DNA of 64,000 nt, taken from positions 256,876-320,875 of the forward strand of contig JAKJXP020000048.1 in assembly GCA_022225965.2 (NCBI GenBank). Direction: 5' to 3'. Positions 28,022 to 38,064 of the stretch are shown piece by piece; position 1 is the stretch's first letter, and every line of letters begins with the position of its first letter. Both the position numbers and the translations under genes were made by a program. The stretch comes from Diatrype stigma (Eukaryota; Ascomycota; Sordariomycetes; Xylariales; Diatrypaceae). The notes beneath the pieces were generated by a model. That model was not told where the DNA came from. It searched no databases and was given only the letters and a program-made list of their open reading frames with translations.

Positions 28022-28044
28022 GGACCCGCAGACTTTGCGGGTCC
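28022..28044. promoter_or_regulatory. Perfect 9-bp inverted repeat
   Basis: GGACCCGCA, a 5-nt spacer GACTT, then TGCGGGTCC. It sits in a GC-rich patch with further GGGTCTGCG-type words, about 0.25-0.5 kb upstream of the large gene. It could be a dimeric transcription-factor site or a hairpin; function unknown. Confidence 0.35.
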
Positions 28045-28507
28045 ACGGGTCTGCGAGTCTGCGGCGCAGCCACAATGGGCGCCGGAGGTGGGGTCATGCC
28101 ATGTCACTAGGTCTGCGTTTGTCCAGTTGTCTGACTCTGCTGTGCCCATTGGCTGCAAAAACCGGCGACTGACCCCTCGAAAGCGGAATTGGCCGCTTGA
28201 CTCATCGCCGTCCCATGATTATCATCATCCTATTATAAATCCTGAGTAGTTCAGGCAGTCTCCTTGGCGACGACTTCAATGTATGATCTATTTGTAAGGG
28301 TGCTTCCGTATGGTCCATCGTGGTTTCGTTTTGTTTTCCCCTTTATACAACTTTCTTCCTACACGACCACATAAAAAATCTGCCAGAATCTTGTGTATTA
28401 CATGCCATAATTAAAGCCTACGGCCCAGAGTACCTTTGATAATTATTGATGCTGACTACGCATGATTGCACCATATTCAGAAGATCCGTGATATTTTTTA
28501 CGGCACC

Positions 28508-31500
28508 ATGGGGGCCACGCTTGACAATGCGACCATCCGCAGCAGCTCCCACGCCGAGCTGGCGGCCTATTTCCGGACACTTCTTCTGACCCTCGACTGG
28601 AAGCCCATCTTCGACCAGCTGCTCGCGAGCACCGTCTCCGGCGCGATCAACAGCGAGGTCTTCCGCGTCTGGGTGAGCGTCTGCAAGAACCCCGACGCCA
28701 TCGCGGCCGCCATGGCGCAGGACGTGTCGGCGGGCGGGCGGCGCACCGCCATCAAGCGGTTCGGCCAGCAGCTGCGCACCGACGCGGGGTTCCCCGCCAT
28801 CTGGGAGGCGATCGGCGGCGTGGAGGGCCTCCTGGCGCTCATGGCCCAGATGTCCGCCAACGAGGTCGACCTGCTGTGCATGACCATCCGCCGGTCCAGC
28901 ACGGCGCGGGGCGCCGTCAAGCCGCGCCAGGCGTGCATGTCGGCGCTCTTCCGCGCGCTGCAGGGGGCCCCCGGCGCGCCGAGGAACCCCGATACGCGGC
29001 CCCTGGGCGACTCGCACAAGTCCATCACGCCGGCGTGCAGCGCGGATATCGCGCTGCGGGGCGTCGATCTGACACACTGTGTCCCAGGTGGGCTGCGGTA
29101 CCAGGCCCACGCTGCCCAGTACGAGGCGCACGCCATGGAGGCGATGTTCCCGGAGAAGGACGGAGATGGAAAAGGATACGGGCCAGGGCAGCCCGTCAGT
29201 ACGTTTGCTCACCTGATGGAACGCAGCTCGCGCTTCACCATGCGCGTCCTCCAGCGCATGATCCGGGAGAAGACGGCGTTGACGACGGAGGAGGGAAAGT
29301 CTGTCGTGGAGGTGTCAAAGACGCTGCTGAGGAAGCTCTCCCGCAAGAGTGCGAAAGACGACACGATTAAGGAACAGGCTATGCGTCTCGTTACGGACTG
29401 CGTGCGAAAATACCCTGTCCTCGCGGATTGCATCGAATGTGCCGGGCCAAGGAACTTGATCTCTTCAGCAATCAAAGTATGGGAACGAGCACGGGAGCCT
29501 ACCACAAGAGCTCGACTGGAAGAATCGATCGCGGTACTAGTTTCCATGACTCCGGAGCATACCCTGGACAATATTGGAGTCATAACAAACTGGACCGAAT
29601 CTGTCCCGCTGCCGTTACGTCCGCGTATTATGCGCTTATTACTGCTGCACGCACAGCATTTCCAGGTCGACATCGAATCCCAGAGCCCCGAAAACGAAGA
29701 GAGACTGAGGAGAATGGAGCCGTGGGTTGCAAGATCATTCCTCGTCCTGCCGGCTGAACACGGGTTGAAGCTGTTCGAGTACATGCTGAAGCTCCGACCT
29801 GACGGCAGTTTCCTGAAAGGCGACTTGGACAAGGTTTCAGACCAACTGAGAACCAGGGTTTTTGGGCCCCCCGAGCATGACGCGAAGTGGTACGAGAAGA
29901 CCGCAAACTTGATTGTGGAGTTGAAGAAGGATGCCGCCTCCGCTCGCGAGTGGGAGGACCGAGCGAGATGGGCAAGCGAAGCGTTGTCACTGTGTGTTGA
30001 AATGAAATCACTCGACCATTATGAGAATGTAATTCTCTGGGCGCGCCGCTTCCGCCGTGATGCGAACACGGTTCACAATTTCTATAATTCAGAAGGGTTT
30101 GCTTCCGCCGCCGTTGATCTTCTCAGTGGCATTCCACTGAAGCAGTCGGGACTTACCGGGAAGTCAGCACGGAAAGAGCTCCCAGTCTCGATCGACCAGG
30201 TGTGCAGCAACATTACGAAAGCGAACAGGATCATGCTACTCCTCCTTGAGACTGCATCCGAGGCACTACGGGAGCCCTCTTTCAACCGGCGAGACTGGTT
30301 CAGGGTGCTGCAATTACCCGTACACGTGGTCCGAAAACGGCTCGATCATACCGATGAGATTCGAAAGATGGATAAGTTCAACGAGGAAACGCTTTATCAC
30401 AATATCTGGAAGCCAACCGTTGAATTCCTCGTACAATTTGAGAGGTTCGGCCTCGAAAGCGGGCGCGAGAGACTTGTGCTCCTTGCCCTCGCGGGGCCAT
30501 TCGTCGGACTGTTGTCCCGGGTTCTCCCAGAGGTGCCACAGCCCGCCACCTACGCATTTTTAAATGAGATGGCACAGCGGCGCGATGAGCTTTGGAGGCA
30601 GATCAGGGTGAAGGAACATCCTTCTGTGGCAAGCCTCGGCAGTCCGTGGCCACGGGGCCTACCGGTCCAGTTCCTCTGCCCGGAAACTCACTGGGAGCAC
30701 ATACCTTATCTGCAGGCTCGTGCCGAAAAGATTCTATTCGCTGATGGGCCGGCAGCCTTGGAACCGATCCCCGAGGACGAAGAGCTGCGTGAGGCGATCG
30801 GCCCTTTTGTTGACTCGTACAAGTACGCTCTCCAGGTCTACATCCAAAGCGGCACATCCGACGAAGACCGGTATGCACGAATCAGGCGTGCCTGGCAGCA
30901 CGCTGTCACGAAGCTTTCGGACCCAGCAATGTCCGAGGAAGAAATCCCTCGCTTCTGGCGAGACCAGTTCAGCCAGACTTTACTTAAAAGCCTGAAGATT
31001 CCTTTACCCAACGAACTAGCACCCGTACGGTCAGGGCTTGCAGTCTTTCCTGGCTTTTGGCGGGACCAATTCAACCAGGTCATCGTTGAACGCTTGAAGC
31101 TACCTTTCCTTGACATGTTAGCACCCGTGCGGCCCGCACCAATTCCAGTGTTGCCTCGTGACACCTGTGAAGGCCCTTCGGAGTGGAACCCTGAGCCGGA
31201 TTATAAATCGGACCAGGAACCTTCGCAGAAGGTTCCCCCAACTTATCTCAGCGCAATACTCAGCCAAGACTACAGATATACAGAGGCCTGGAAGACGTCA
31301 TGCTTCAGGACTCCCGTGGTGTCGACTATTGGCAACGCTAGGCCACATATTTTCAACCGATTCGGAGACACTCGGAACAGTCAACCACTCCCGGACTCTG
31401 TCATAGCCGCGGCGCTTTCCTATACGAACACGAAATATGGCTCTGATACCTCATTCCTCTTACAGCCGTTCCCGTCGCGTACCGAAGTCAGGTACCCGGC

Positions 31501-33544
31501 ATTTTACCTTGATCAAGAATTTCTCGATCTCGCTTCTAAGGATACGGATTGGAGCACGGTCGTCTTGATATGCCAAGCAGCACCAACTCCCATCTTGGCC
31601 CGGCTAGCGGACTCTTTGATCGCACGCCTGGTGAAGGATCCCGCAGGGGTCCTCGAAGTGCGCTATGCAGCAGTGAACATCATCAAGCGCATCTCTCGAG
31701 GCGACCATCCCGCGGCTGCCTGCGGCCTAATCCAAAAGGTCGTGCTCGATCTGCCGGCGGACAGCTCCTGGCACCGCCACTTGCTGAGTGTCAGCTTCCT
31801 TCGACGTCTTCCTGCCATGGAGGCCCGGACATTTCTCAGTGGCCTGGCCTCTCAGATTCGTCATAGGCTGGGCCAGTGGCCCGAACAGCGGAAAGATGAG
31901 AAGAAGGAAAGACACGTAGAAACCACTAAGGAGGAAGGCTCTGGCCGAAACTTTGTCAAGGTCACAACGGTCAAAATGGTAGCCCAGATGTTGCGTGATG
32001 CCACCTATGTCGACAAAGCCTTTGCGTGCGACATCCTCGTCGACCTGCTGACAACCGTCAAGCAAGGCGATATTCAAATAGCTGCCATCGACAGTCTGAT
32101 CAGTATGCTGGGAACAGGGCCGCAGAAGGAGCCGGGGGTCGACGCCGTGGTTTTTAATGCCATCGAACAGCATGTGGTTCCTATAGCGGCATCACTCAAC
32201 GAGAAGGACCCGATGCCAGCAGAAGAGTGGCACAACGATAAGATACCACCGAAGGTTTATGACGACGGGGTTTTCGGCCACCTCCCCCCTGTTCTACAGC
32301 TCCTCGTTCAAGCAAGGCATCGATGGAAAGAAGGTACCGCCGCGCGCCACGAATGGGTATCTCGAGTGCTGGTACCGGTGGTGGAGCAGTCGGCAGCCAA
32401 CAACCATCGATGGGTCAAGATCTTTGTGGCGCGGCACAGTCTCGACATCGACGTCGACTCTCTACCCAGGCTGCCTGTGAAGCCAGCCCTGCTGCTAGAT
32501 CTCTTCGGCGAGCCGGAGTTCTACACGCGGGCGAACTTCGAAACGCTGAAACGCTATACTTGGACGGTGCTGCAGATGCCCGAGAGCCAGCGCCACTTGA
32601 AGGCGTTCGAGGAAGATCGCAAGGGGAGGCCGAACGTGAAACAGTCGAACGAGGCCGCACAGTGGCTACATCTGTGGCCATCCTCCATCTCCGACGGGAC
32701 GGGCTGTTCCCAAGTTGTGCGTCAGCTCCAGATCCAGAACACGGCCATCCCCTCAGATCCAGGTAACGACAGCAGCGATAGGCTATCGCCGCAAGAGCTG
32801 GGCGCGTTCATCCTGGAGGTCGCGGACCGCGTGATCGAAGAAGCGCGGACCAACGAGTTCAATTACCTCGTCGGAGCCGTCGGGACCATATGGACCTCCA
32901 AAGCCGCGTGGCTCGCCACCTGCCTTCCCCTGCTGGAAGAGATGGTCGCCCGCGTCGACGGCCGGCGCACCGAAGAATGGCAGAGGGATCCCGACAGGAA
33001 GCCCGCGACCCTCCCGGAGACATTGGGTATCAAGCTCCGCATCCTAGAGCTGAAGCACCAGCCGACCCACAGCTCCCCCTCCTCCCCCGATAAAGACGCA
33101 GTCTTCCGCGCCTTCGCCGCCGACGTCGCAGGTCTGATCGACGAGCTTATCGACAGCTCCAATTCTTACAGCCGCAAGCCCTACCACGAGACCTGGCCCG
33201 CCCTGAAGACCAAAGCCTTAGGGATCTTTCGGAGCCACGGCCCCGACGTCCTGCACGCGGCTCTTGCGCTAGCGCCCCCGCAGCAAAGCCGGCTCGGCCT
33301 CGCGGAGCTGCTGCGGATCGAACTGGCGGACGAGATGCTGCGGAGCCTGGATGCCGGCGGCCGGCAGGACCCCAGGCTCGTACAACGGGCCCGGGCGCTC
33401 CTGCGCAGCTGGGTCCGGAGCCCGGTCGAGCGGGTCAGGGCGAGAGGCGTGGACACGGCGGGGCAGCTAAGGCGGATGGCGGAGCTGGATTCGCCGGGGG
33501 CTTGGTTCGGCGCTGGTCCGCTGGAGGAAGAGGGGGCGGAGTAA
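28508..33544 (+). CDS. Large intronless protein of unknown function, helical-repeat-like
   Basis: A single open frame of about 1678 residues from ATG 28508. I do not recognise a catalytic motif, signal peptide or membrane segment. The sequence is rich in Leu, Ala, Arg and Glu with amphipathic helix patterns throughout (for example LEVRYAAVNIIKRI and FACDILVDLLTTV), which suggests an armadillo/HEAT-like scaffold; that is inference. A 34-residue tandem duplication lies at about residues 816-883 (FWRDQF...LKIP...LAPVR, then FWRDQF...LKLP...LAPVR). The start is uncertain: a TATAAAT at about 28235, an ATG at 28279, a GTAAGG donor at 28294 and a CTGAC...TTCAG acceptor ending at 28480 would add a 5-codon exon and 9 more codons in frame (MYDLF, then KIRDIFYGT). 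The frame is clearly real: it is over 5 kb without a stop. Confidence 0.8.
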   Translation: MGATLDNATIRSSSHAELAAYFRTLLLTLDWKPIFDQLLASTVSGAINSEVFRVWVSVCKNPDAIAAAMAQDVSAGGRRTAIKRFGQQLRTDAGFPAIWEAIGGVEGLLALMAQMSANEVDLLCMTIRRSSTARGAVKPRQACMSALFRALQGAPGAPRNPDTRPLGDSHKSITPACSADIALRGVDLTHCVPGGLRYQAHAAQYEAHAMEAMFPEKDGDGKGYGPGQPVSTFAHLMERSSRFTMRVLQRMIREKTALTTEEGKSVVEVSKTLLRKLSRKSAKDDTIKEQAMRLVTDCVRKYPVLADCIECAGPRNLISSAIKVWERAREPTTRARLEESIAVLVSMTPEHTLDNIGVITNWTESVPLPLRPRIMRLLLLHAQHFQVDIESQSPENEERLRRMEPWVARSFLVLPAEHGLKLFEYMLKLRPDGSFLKGDLDKVSDQLRTRVFGPPEHDAKWYEKTANLIVELKKDAASAREWEDRARWASEALSLCVEMKSLDHYENVILWARRFRRDANTVHNFYNSEGFASAAVDLLSGIPLKQSGLTGKSARKELPVSIDQVCSNITKANRIMLLLLETASEALREPSFNRRDWFRVLQLPVHVVRKRLDHTDEIRKMDKFNEETLYHNIWKPTVEFLVQFERFGLESGRERLVLLALAGPFVGLLSRVLPEVPQPATYAFLNEMAQRRDELWRQIRVKEHPSVASLGSPWPRGLPVQFLCPETHWEHIPYLQARAEKILFADGPAALEPIPEDEELREAIGPFVDSYKYALQVYIQSGTSDEDRYARIRRAWQHAVTKLSDPAMSEEEIPRFWRDQFSQTLLKSLKIPLPNELAPVRSGLAVFPGFWRDQFNQVIVERLKLPFLDMLAPVRPAPIPVLPRDTCEGPSEWNPEPDYKSDQEPSQKVPPTYLSAILSQDYRYTEAWKTSCFRTPVVSTIGNARPHIFNRFGDTRNSQPLPDSVIAAALSYTNTKYGSDTSFLLQPFPSRTEVRYPAFYLDQEFLDLASKDTDWSTVVLICQAAPTPILARLADSLIARLVKDPAGVLEVRYAAVNIIKRISRGDHPAAACGLIQKVVLDLPADSSWHRHLLSVSFLRRLPAMEARTFLSGLASQIRHRLGQWPEQRKDEKKERHVETTKEEGSGRNFVKVTTVKMVAQMLRDATYVDKAFACDILVDLLTTVKQGDIQIAAIDSLISMLGTGPQKEPGVDAVVFNAIEQHVVPIAASLNEKDPMPAEEWHNDKIPPKVYDDGVFGHLPPVLQLLVQARHRWKEGTAARHEWVSRVLVPVVEQSAANNHRWVKIFVARHSLDIDVDSLPRLPVKPALLLDLFGEPEFYTRANFETLKRYTWTVLQMPESQRHLKAFEEDRKGRPNVKQSNEAAQWLHLWPSSISDGTGCSQVVRQLQIQNTAIPSDPGNDSSDRLSPQELGAFILEVADRVIEEARTNEFNYLVGAVGTIWTSKAAWLATCLPLLEEMVARVDGRRTEEWQRDPDRKPATLPETLGIKLRILELKHQPTHSSPSSPDKDAVFRAFAADVAGLIDELIDSSNSYSRKPYHETWPALKTKALGIFRSHGPDVLHAALALAPPQQSRLGLAELLRIELADEMLRSLDAGGRQDPRLVQRARALLRSWVRSPVERVRARGVDTAGQLRRMAELDSPGAWFGAGPLEEEGAE

Positions 33545-34262
33545 GTGAGTGGGTGAGTGGTGAGTGGTTTGGCGCCAGAAAGACTGGTAAATTCTGGAAC
33601 GGATCGGAAACGCGGCCGAATGTAATGAACAAGTAGGTAGTGATGGCACATGGGGCATTATGAGGGTTTGCAGGTAGGCACATGTGATTATGTTCAGGCG
33701 TTTGAGATATGGGTGAGACTACGGAGTCTTTAGGCATCTGCAATCGAATCGTCCAACTGCATGCGGATGTGGCAATTTCCTCCAAGTGGTAATAAAAGCC
33801 GGAAACAGTGAGAACCCCGTTGGTGACAGGGGTAACATTGATGTAAACTTACCTTTTGCAGGCAAGGCTGGCGATGATGGTAACGGCTATCGGTGATGAT
33901 ACGAGAATATAATGGGATGGCGTGATGGTGTATTAGCGCTTCAGGGGTGCTTTTATTCTGACGACCTACATGTCAGTGCGCGTTGTTGCTAGCATCGAGT
34001 TTGTATTCTCAACTGGTATCAACGGAATCATGCCTATTCTTCTTGACGCTGCCGATAATCATATGATGATTTAAGCGGGTCGGAATTGAGAACAATCATA
34101 CGCGTTGTGCGGAAGAAGTCACCGAACGAACAGGCGCGCTTGTGCTGAAAGTTGATTGCTCATTCGAGAAAAATATATGCTATAAGAATGAAAAACAAAT
34201 AACCCTACATCTTAACTTATATCCTAACTTCATACCCAAATCCACGTCATCATGATGCCAAA
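33545..34262. other. Convergent intergenic region
   Basis: The 3' flanks of the large unknown gene and the permease. No repeats of note and no supported gene. Confidence 0.5.
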
Positions 34263-35942
34263 CTAAGCCGAGATGCCGTTCGCATCCTCAGCTTTCAGAT
34301 CCGCCTCCTTATGCGCAGCCGCAGCAGCAGTCTCCGGATCGTGGTCGTGGGCGGTGGCGGCGACGCCGTGGCCGGAGAGCTCCTCGGTACTGAGGACGGG
34401 GGGGCCGGTGAAGTGCTTGCGGCCCCAGACGGCGTACCAGGCCATGCTGATGAGGGCGAAGCCGGCGAAGACGGCGGAGGCGTAGTTCATGGTGGAGGCG
34501 TCGAGGCCGGTCAGGTTGGTGGGCATGCAGAAGATGAAGATGGACAGCAGGATCCAGCACAGGGTGGTGATGTTGATGGCGAAGCCGGCGCGGCCGAGCG
34601 AGTACGACGCGTAGCGGACGCTGTGGCGGCCGCGCAGCACCAGGACCAGGATCGGCAGGCCGTACGACGTCGCGAGGCAGATGGTGGCCACGCCCGTGAA
34701 GCTGCTGAAGGCGGCCGTCGAGCCGAAGTAGATGAGGCCGAGCAGGCAGTCGACCAGGAAGGACAGCGTGAGCCCCCACAGCGGGATGCCGAAGCGGGCG
34801 TCGACGCGGCTCCACAGGCCGGAGCCGGGGATGGCCCCGTCGCGCGCGAAGGCGTACGTGCAGCGGCTCGAGGCCGTCAGCGCGCCCGTGCCCGCGAACA
34901 GCCAGATGCCCAGGATCAGGAACAGCAGGCCGAAGCCGCCGCCGGCGCTGCCCGTGGCCGTCTTGAAGATGAGGCCGATGGGCTGGCCGCTGGCGACCGC
35001 GAGCAGCGTCTGCACGTCGGGCAGCACGAACAGGATGGGGATCAGGAAGAGCAGGCCCGTGATGGCGGCCGCGACGACGGAGAGCACCATCGCCTTGGGC
35101 ACCTCGCGCTCGGGCGTCTGCACCTCCTCGCACATGGCGGCCACCATGCCGTAGCCCGTCAGCACGTAGGCGGGCTGGATCAGGCCGACGAAGAAGGACC
35201 AGCCGGCGGGCCAGCCGGACCCGGAGGCGTCGTAGTGGGCGAAGACGAACTCGCCGCTGTTGAGGGTGTCGGCCATGGCCAGGACGGTGATCAGGATGAT
35301 GATGACGGAGGCGCCGGTCCAGTAGATGCAGACGGTGTTGATGAGGTCGAGGTAGGGGGCGCCGAAGACGTTGATGAGGAAGCACAGGACCATGACGGCC
35401 CAGAACATGAGGACGGTCTGCCAGGCGGTGGCGACGTAGTCCTCGTCCCAGAGCGAGATGGCGCTGAGGATGAGCTGGGCGCCGCCGAAGTTGATGGACA
35501 GGGTGACGGTCCAGTTGCCGACGAGGGTGAGCCAGCCGGTGATCCAGCTGGTGAGGGGCGCCCAGCGCGGGGTCGACAGCAGCGCGGCCCAGTAGTAGAC
35601 GCCGCCGGCGGTCGGGTAGACGGAGCAGATCTCGGCCAGCGACGCGGCGATGGCCGTCGACAGCAGCGACAGCAGCACCCAGCCCCAGAAGGCCGTGACC
35701 GACTCCCCGTTGGCCAGCGAGAAGGCGAACGTGGTGCTCAGCCCGTACGGCACCGCCATGATGGCGAACGACAGGCCCAGCACCGAGATCATGCTCAGGC
35801 TGCGCGGCAGCTCCGCCTTGTACCCCATGCGCGCGAGGGCGTCGTCGGCGGCCGCGGCCGTGGGCGCAACCGACGCCCCGCCGGCCGAGTGCCTGCGCCC
35901 CCCGCCGGCGCTGGCGGCGGACGTGGATAACCTGCTGCTCAT
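34263..35942 (-). CDS. Amino acid/choline-type permease (APC superfamily)
   Basis: A single-exon membrane permease of 559 residues with about 12 hydrophobic segments, of the fungal amino acid/choline transporter group that includes GABA and choline permeases. Visible features: a hydrophilic Ser/Gly/Ala-rich N-terminus; MISVLGLSFAIMAVPYGLST in TM1; the family segment SLAEICSVYPTAGGVYYWAA; GYGMVAAMCEEVQTPEREVP before TM7; and SSRCTYAFARDGAIPGS in the loop after TM8. The ATG at 35942 is the first ATG of the frame; the frame stays open further upstream but without an ATG. The coding DNA is so GC-rich that the opposite strand has a 1.6-kb open frame (34311-35930), which I regard as a shadow. Substrate (GABA, choline or another amino acid) cannot be told from sequence alone. 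Confidence 0.9.
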   Translation of the reverse strand: MSSRLSTSAASAGGGRRHSAGGASVAPTAAAADDALARMGYKAELPRSLSMISVLGLSFAIMAVPYGLSTTFAFSLANGESVTAFWGWVLLSLLSTAIAASLAEICSVYPTAGGVYYWAALLSTPRWAPLTSWITGWLTLVGNWTVTLSINFGGAQLILSAISLWDEDYVATAWQTVLMFWAVMVLCFLINVFGAPYLDLINTVCIYWTGASVIIILITVLAMADTLNSGEFVFAHYDASGSGWPAGWSFFVGLIQPAYVLTGYGMVAAMCEEVQTPEREVPKAMVLSVVAAAITGLLFLIPILFVLPDVQTLLAVASGQPIGLIFKTATGSAGGGFGLLFLILGIWLFAGTGALTASSRCTYAFARDGAIPGSGLWSRVDARFGIPLWGLTLSFLVDCLLGLIYFGSTAAFSSFTGVATICLATSYGLPILVLVLRGRHSVRYASYSLGRAGFAINITTLCWILLSIFIFCMPTNLTGLDASTMNYASAVFAGFALISMAWYAVWGRKHFTGPPVLSTEELSGHGVAATAHDHDPETAAAAAHKEADLKAEDANGISA

Positions 35943-36107
35943 CGTCGTATCCTGTTTCTGGGCGGGATCGGAGATGGTGGTGGTGGTGGTGGTGATGAAA
36001 CCGCCGAAAGGTATCGTGTCGGCGTGTATCGCTGTGCTGCAGTAGGTAATAAGCAGGCAGGTAGAAGATGTAAGATGCAAGATGCAAGATGCAAGAGCAA
36101 ATGTAAC

Positions 36108-36141
36108 AGGATGATGATGATGATGATGACGATGACGATGA
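36108..36141. repeat. GAT/GAC trinucleotide microsatellite
   Basis: A run of ATG repeats followed by ACG-ATG repeats just upstream of the permease. It could sit in the 5' leader or promoter. Confidence 0.8.
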
Positions 36142-36404
36142 CCTGCTTATTACTACTACAGGGTTCCCTACACCAACATCTACATACTTGGCAGGGCGGG
36201 TTGCGACGCTGCGTCCAGAGGCGGGCGACGGTGACTCTTAATGGCTGCCGGACCGTAACTTTGGCCTAGTAGGACGGCCGAACCGCTGGATACCTGATAG
36301 CTCGAGGCATCGTGATTGGGCCGTGGCGAGAACGTAAGCACGGATTCGCGACCCTGGGCTTGCCTGGGATTGCTGCGATTGCCGGGATTGGGAGATCTAC
36401 AGGG

Positions 36405-36450
36405 TGGGGTCCTACAGGGACCTACAGGGACCTACTGGGACCTATAGGGT
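36405..36450. repeat. Short tandem repeat of a GGGACCTACA unit
   Basis: Four to five near-copies of a 10-bp GGGACCTACA unit directly before the 36.5-kb inverted-repeat element. Confidence 0.65.
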
Positions 36451-36489
36451 GGGTCCGGCAGGGCTAGCTGTGCTTAGCTGGTGTTTTAG

Positions 36490-37057
36490 CAATTCGACTA
36501 ATTGCACCGGGTCATTCTGCTAACGGCACCGGGTCTCTAACCGCATCTGGTAAGGTTAGCGCAAAAGCCACCCGTGCCACACCTTGCGCCACATTTACCC
36601 CCCGCCACTGTCTAAGTCATTCCTTAACAACCACCTACAACTACCTACAACCACCTACAACCACTTATAACCACTTATAACCACCTATAACCACCTATAA
36701 CTACCTACAACCACCTACAACCACTTACAACGTACATACAGCCTGTACTTACATCTGTACCTATAAATGCATTTGCACTTACGCCAGCGTTACCGCCACC
36801 GCTACCGCCAGTACGTATGTAGCGCGGCTACTGGTTAATTAGGTCCGGGGTATTTGGGAAGGCGATAAGAGCCCTTCCATTTGGGTATACGTATGTAATT
36901 GTGCTAGGTATATAAGGGTGTTGGTAATGTAGGTATTAAGTGGTGCGTTAGGTAGTATCCATGTTAGGTTGTGACATAGGTAGTAGGTGGGTGTGTCCGA
37001 ATGTAGTTAGGGACCCGGTGCCGTTAGCAGAATGACCCGGTGCAATTAGTCGAATTG
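36490..37057. mobile_element. Non-autonomous MULE-type element (MITE-like, 568 bp)
   Basis: Terminal inverted repeats of about 61 bp (36490-36550 and 36997-37057) begin CAATTCG and contain ACCGGGTCATTCTG. They are flanked by a perfect 9-bp duplication GTGTTTTAG (36481-36489 and 37058-37066). The interior has no coding region and includes a tandem array. The repeat ends share CAATTCG, ACCGGGTCATTCTG, a second ACCGGGT and ACATTCGG with the MULE at 53682-57752, so that family is the likely source of transposase. The element keeps CpA and TpG, so it is not visibly RIP-mutated. Confidence 0.88.
36628..36732. repeat. 10-bp tandem array inside the MITE
   Basis: About ten degenerate copies of a 10-bp unit of the type CCACCTACAA / CCACTTATAA. 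Confidence 0.8.
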
Positions 37058-37066
37058 GTGTTTTAG

Positions 37067-38064
37067 CTTTGCCCGCTGCGCCCGTCGTGCGCCTTATCTC
37101 CAACTCCTTCCCCGTTCCCCACTAACTACTTGTATGTATGTATGTACACCTAGTAGCTGATTGCCAATAGCGACTTGTCATCAGCAGCGCCGCTCCCCAG
37201 CTTTGAGGGGAAATGAACAACACCCAGCGACTGACTTAGGTTATCAGTCGCTGTCAAGGTACTTCGTATCTATACCGATACTGCATATCAGGGACCTCGG
37301 GACCTGCTAGATCGGGCCGGCTCTTCTATATCTTTCGCATATAATTGCCTACGTCGTTGCTGATTGCCCTGATTGCGTTGGACGATCTTTACATACCTAC
37401 CTTAGTAAAGACTTAGGTACCTAGGAGGTATGAACACAAGCGTGCCTCGAAGTTCCCGGGCGACTAATGCAAGGGGATTCGGTCCCTTTGGGGAAGCATC
37501 TAGACTTCCAAGCTTGACTGACTTGACGTTTATAATAACTCAAAGTCCCACAACCACCACCGGCACTAAAGAATCTCCAGGCCGCTGCAATATTCTCCGT
37601 TTGCGGCCGAAAAAAGAGTTTCGAGTTCGTCCTCCTTCGTACGCTGCCGCCATTAATCGTGACCAACAATATTTCTCCATGTAAAAACTCAGTCTATCGA
37701 AGCTTAATTATCGTCTAGGTATTCTGACGTGAAACCCCAGAGAAACTATCTTCATAAACGTGTGATATCTTCGCTTACTTTCACTCGGGGCAAAGGCACG
37801 AATGGCATCATCATGTCCTCCTTCAGTTTTCTCTGCTCTATGTATTCGTACCTATTCACCGCATCAAGCTGGGAATTCACAGAACAGTATTATAGGTCAA
37901 ATCCGGTACTGATTGCTTATACGTGGATAAAGTGCAAGACATGGATGCCCCTGAAAGCGCCCATTGCCGTAAGTGGAGTAAGTGTACGAGGACATACAGA
38001 CTTGATGTGCTATAGTAGGTATCATTGAACCATCCCTTCTATCACCAACCAAGATCCAGGGGCT
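37067..38064. other. Intergenic region, no supported gene
   Basis: Between the MITE and the FAD oxidase 3' end. An ATG-started frame at 37430-37684 (84 codons) has no recognisable motif and no splice context. I see no gene here. Confidence 0.45.

Noticed and set aside
34311..35930. 539-codon + strand frame opposite the permease
   Set aside because: The - strand encodes a convincing 12-segment permease; the + frame gives biased, repetitive sequence without domains.
34309..36087. Long second - strand frame overlapping the permease
   Set aside because: It is Arg/His/Pro-rich and has no membrane segments, as expected for an out-of-frame shadow of GC-rich DNA.
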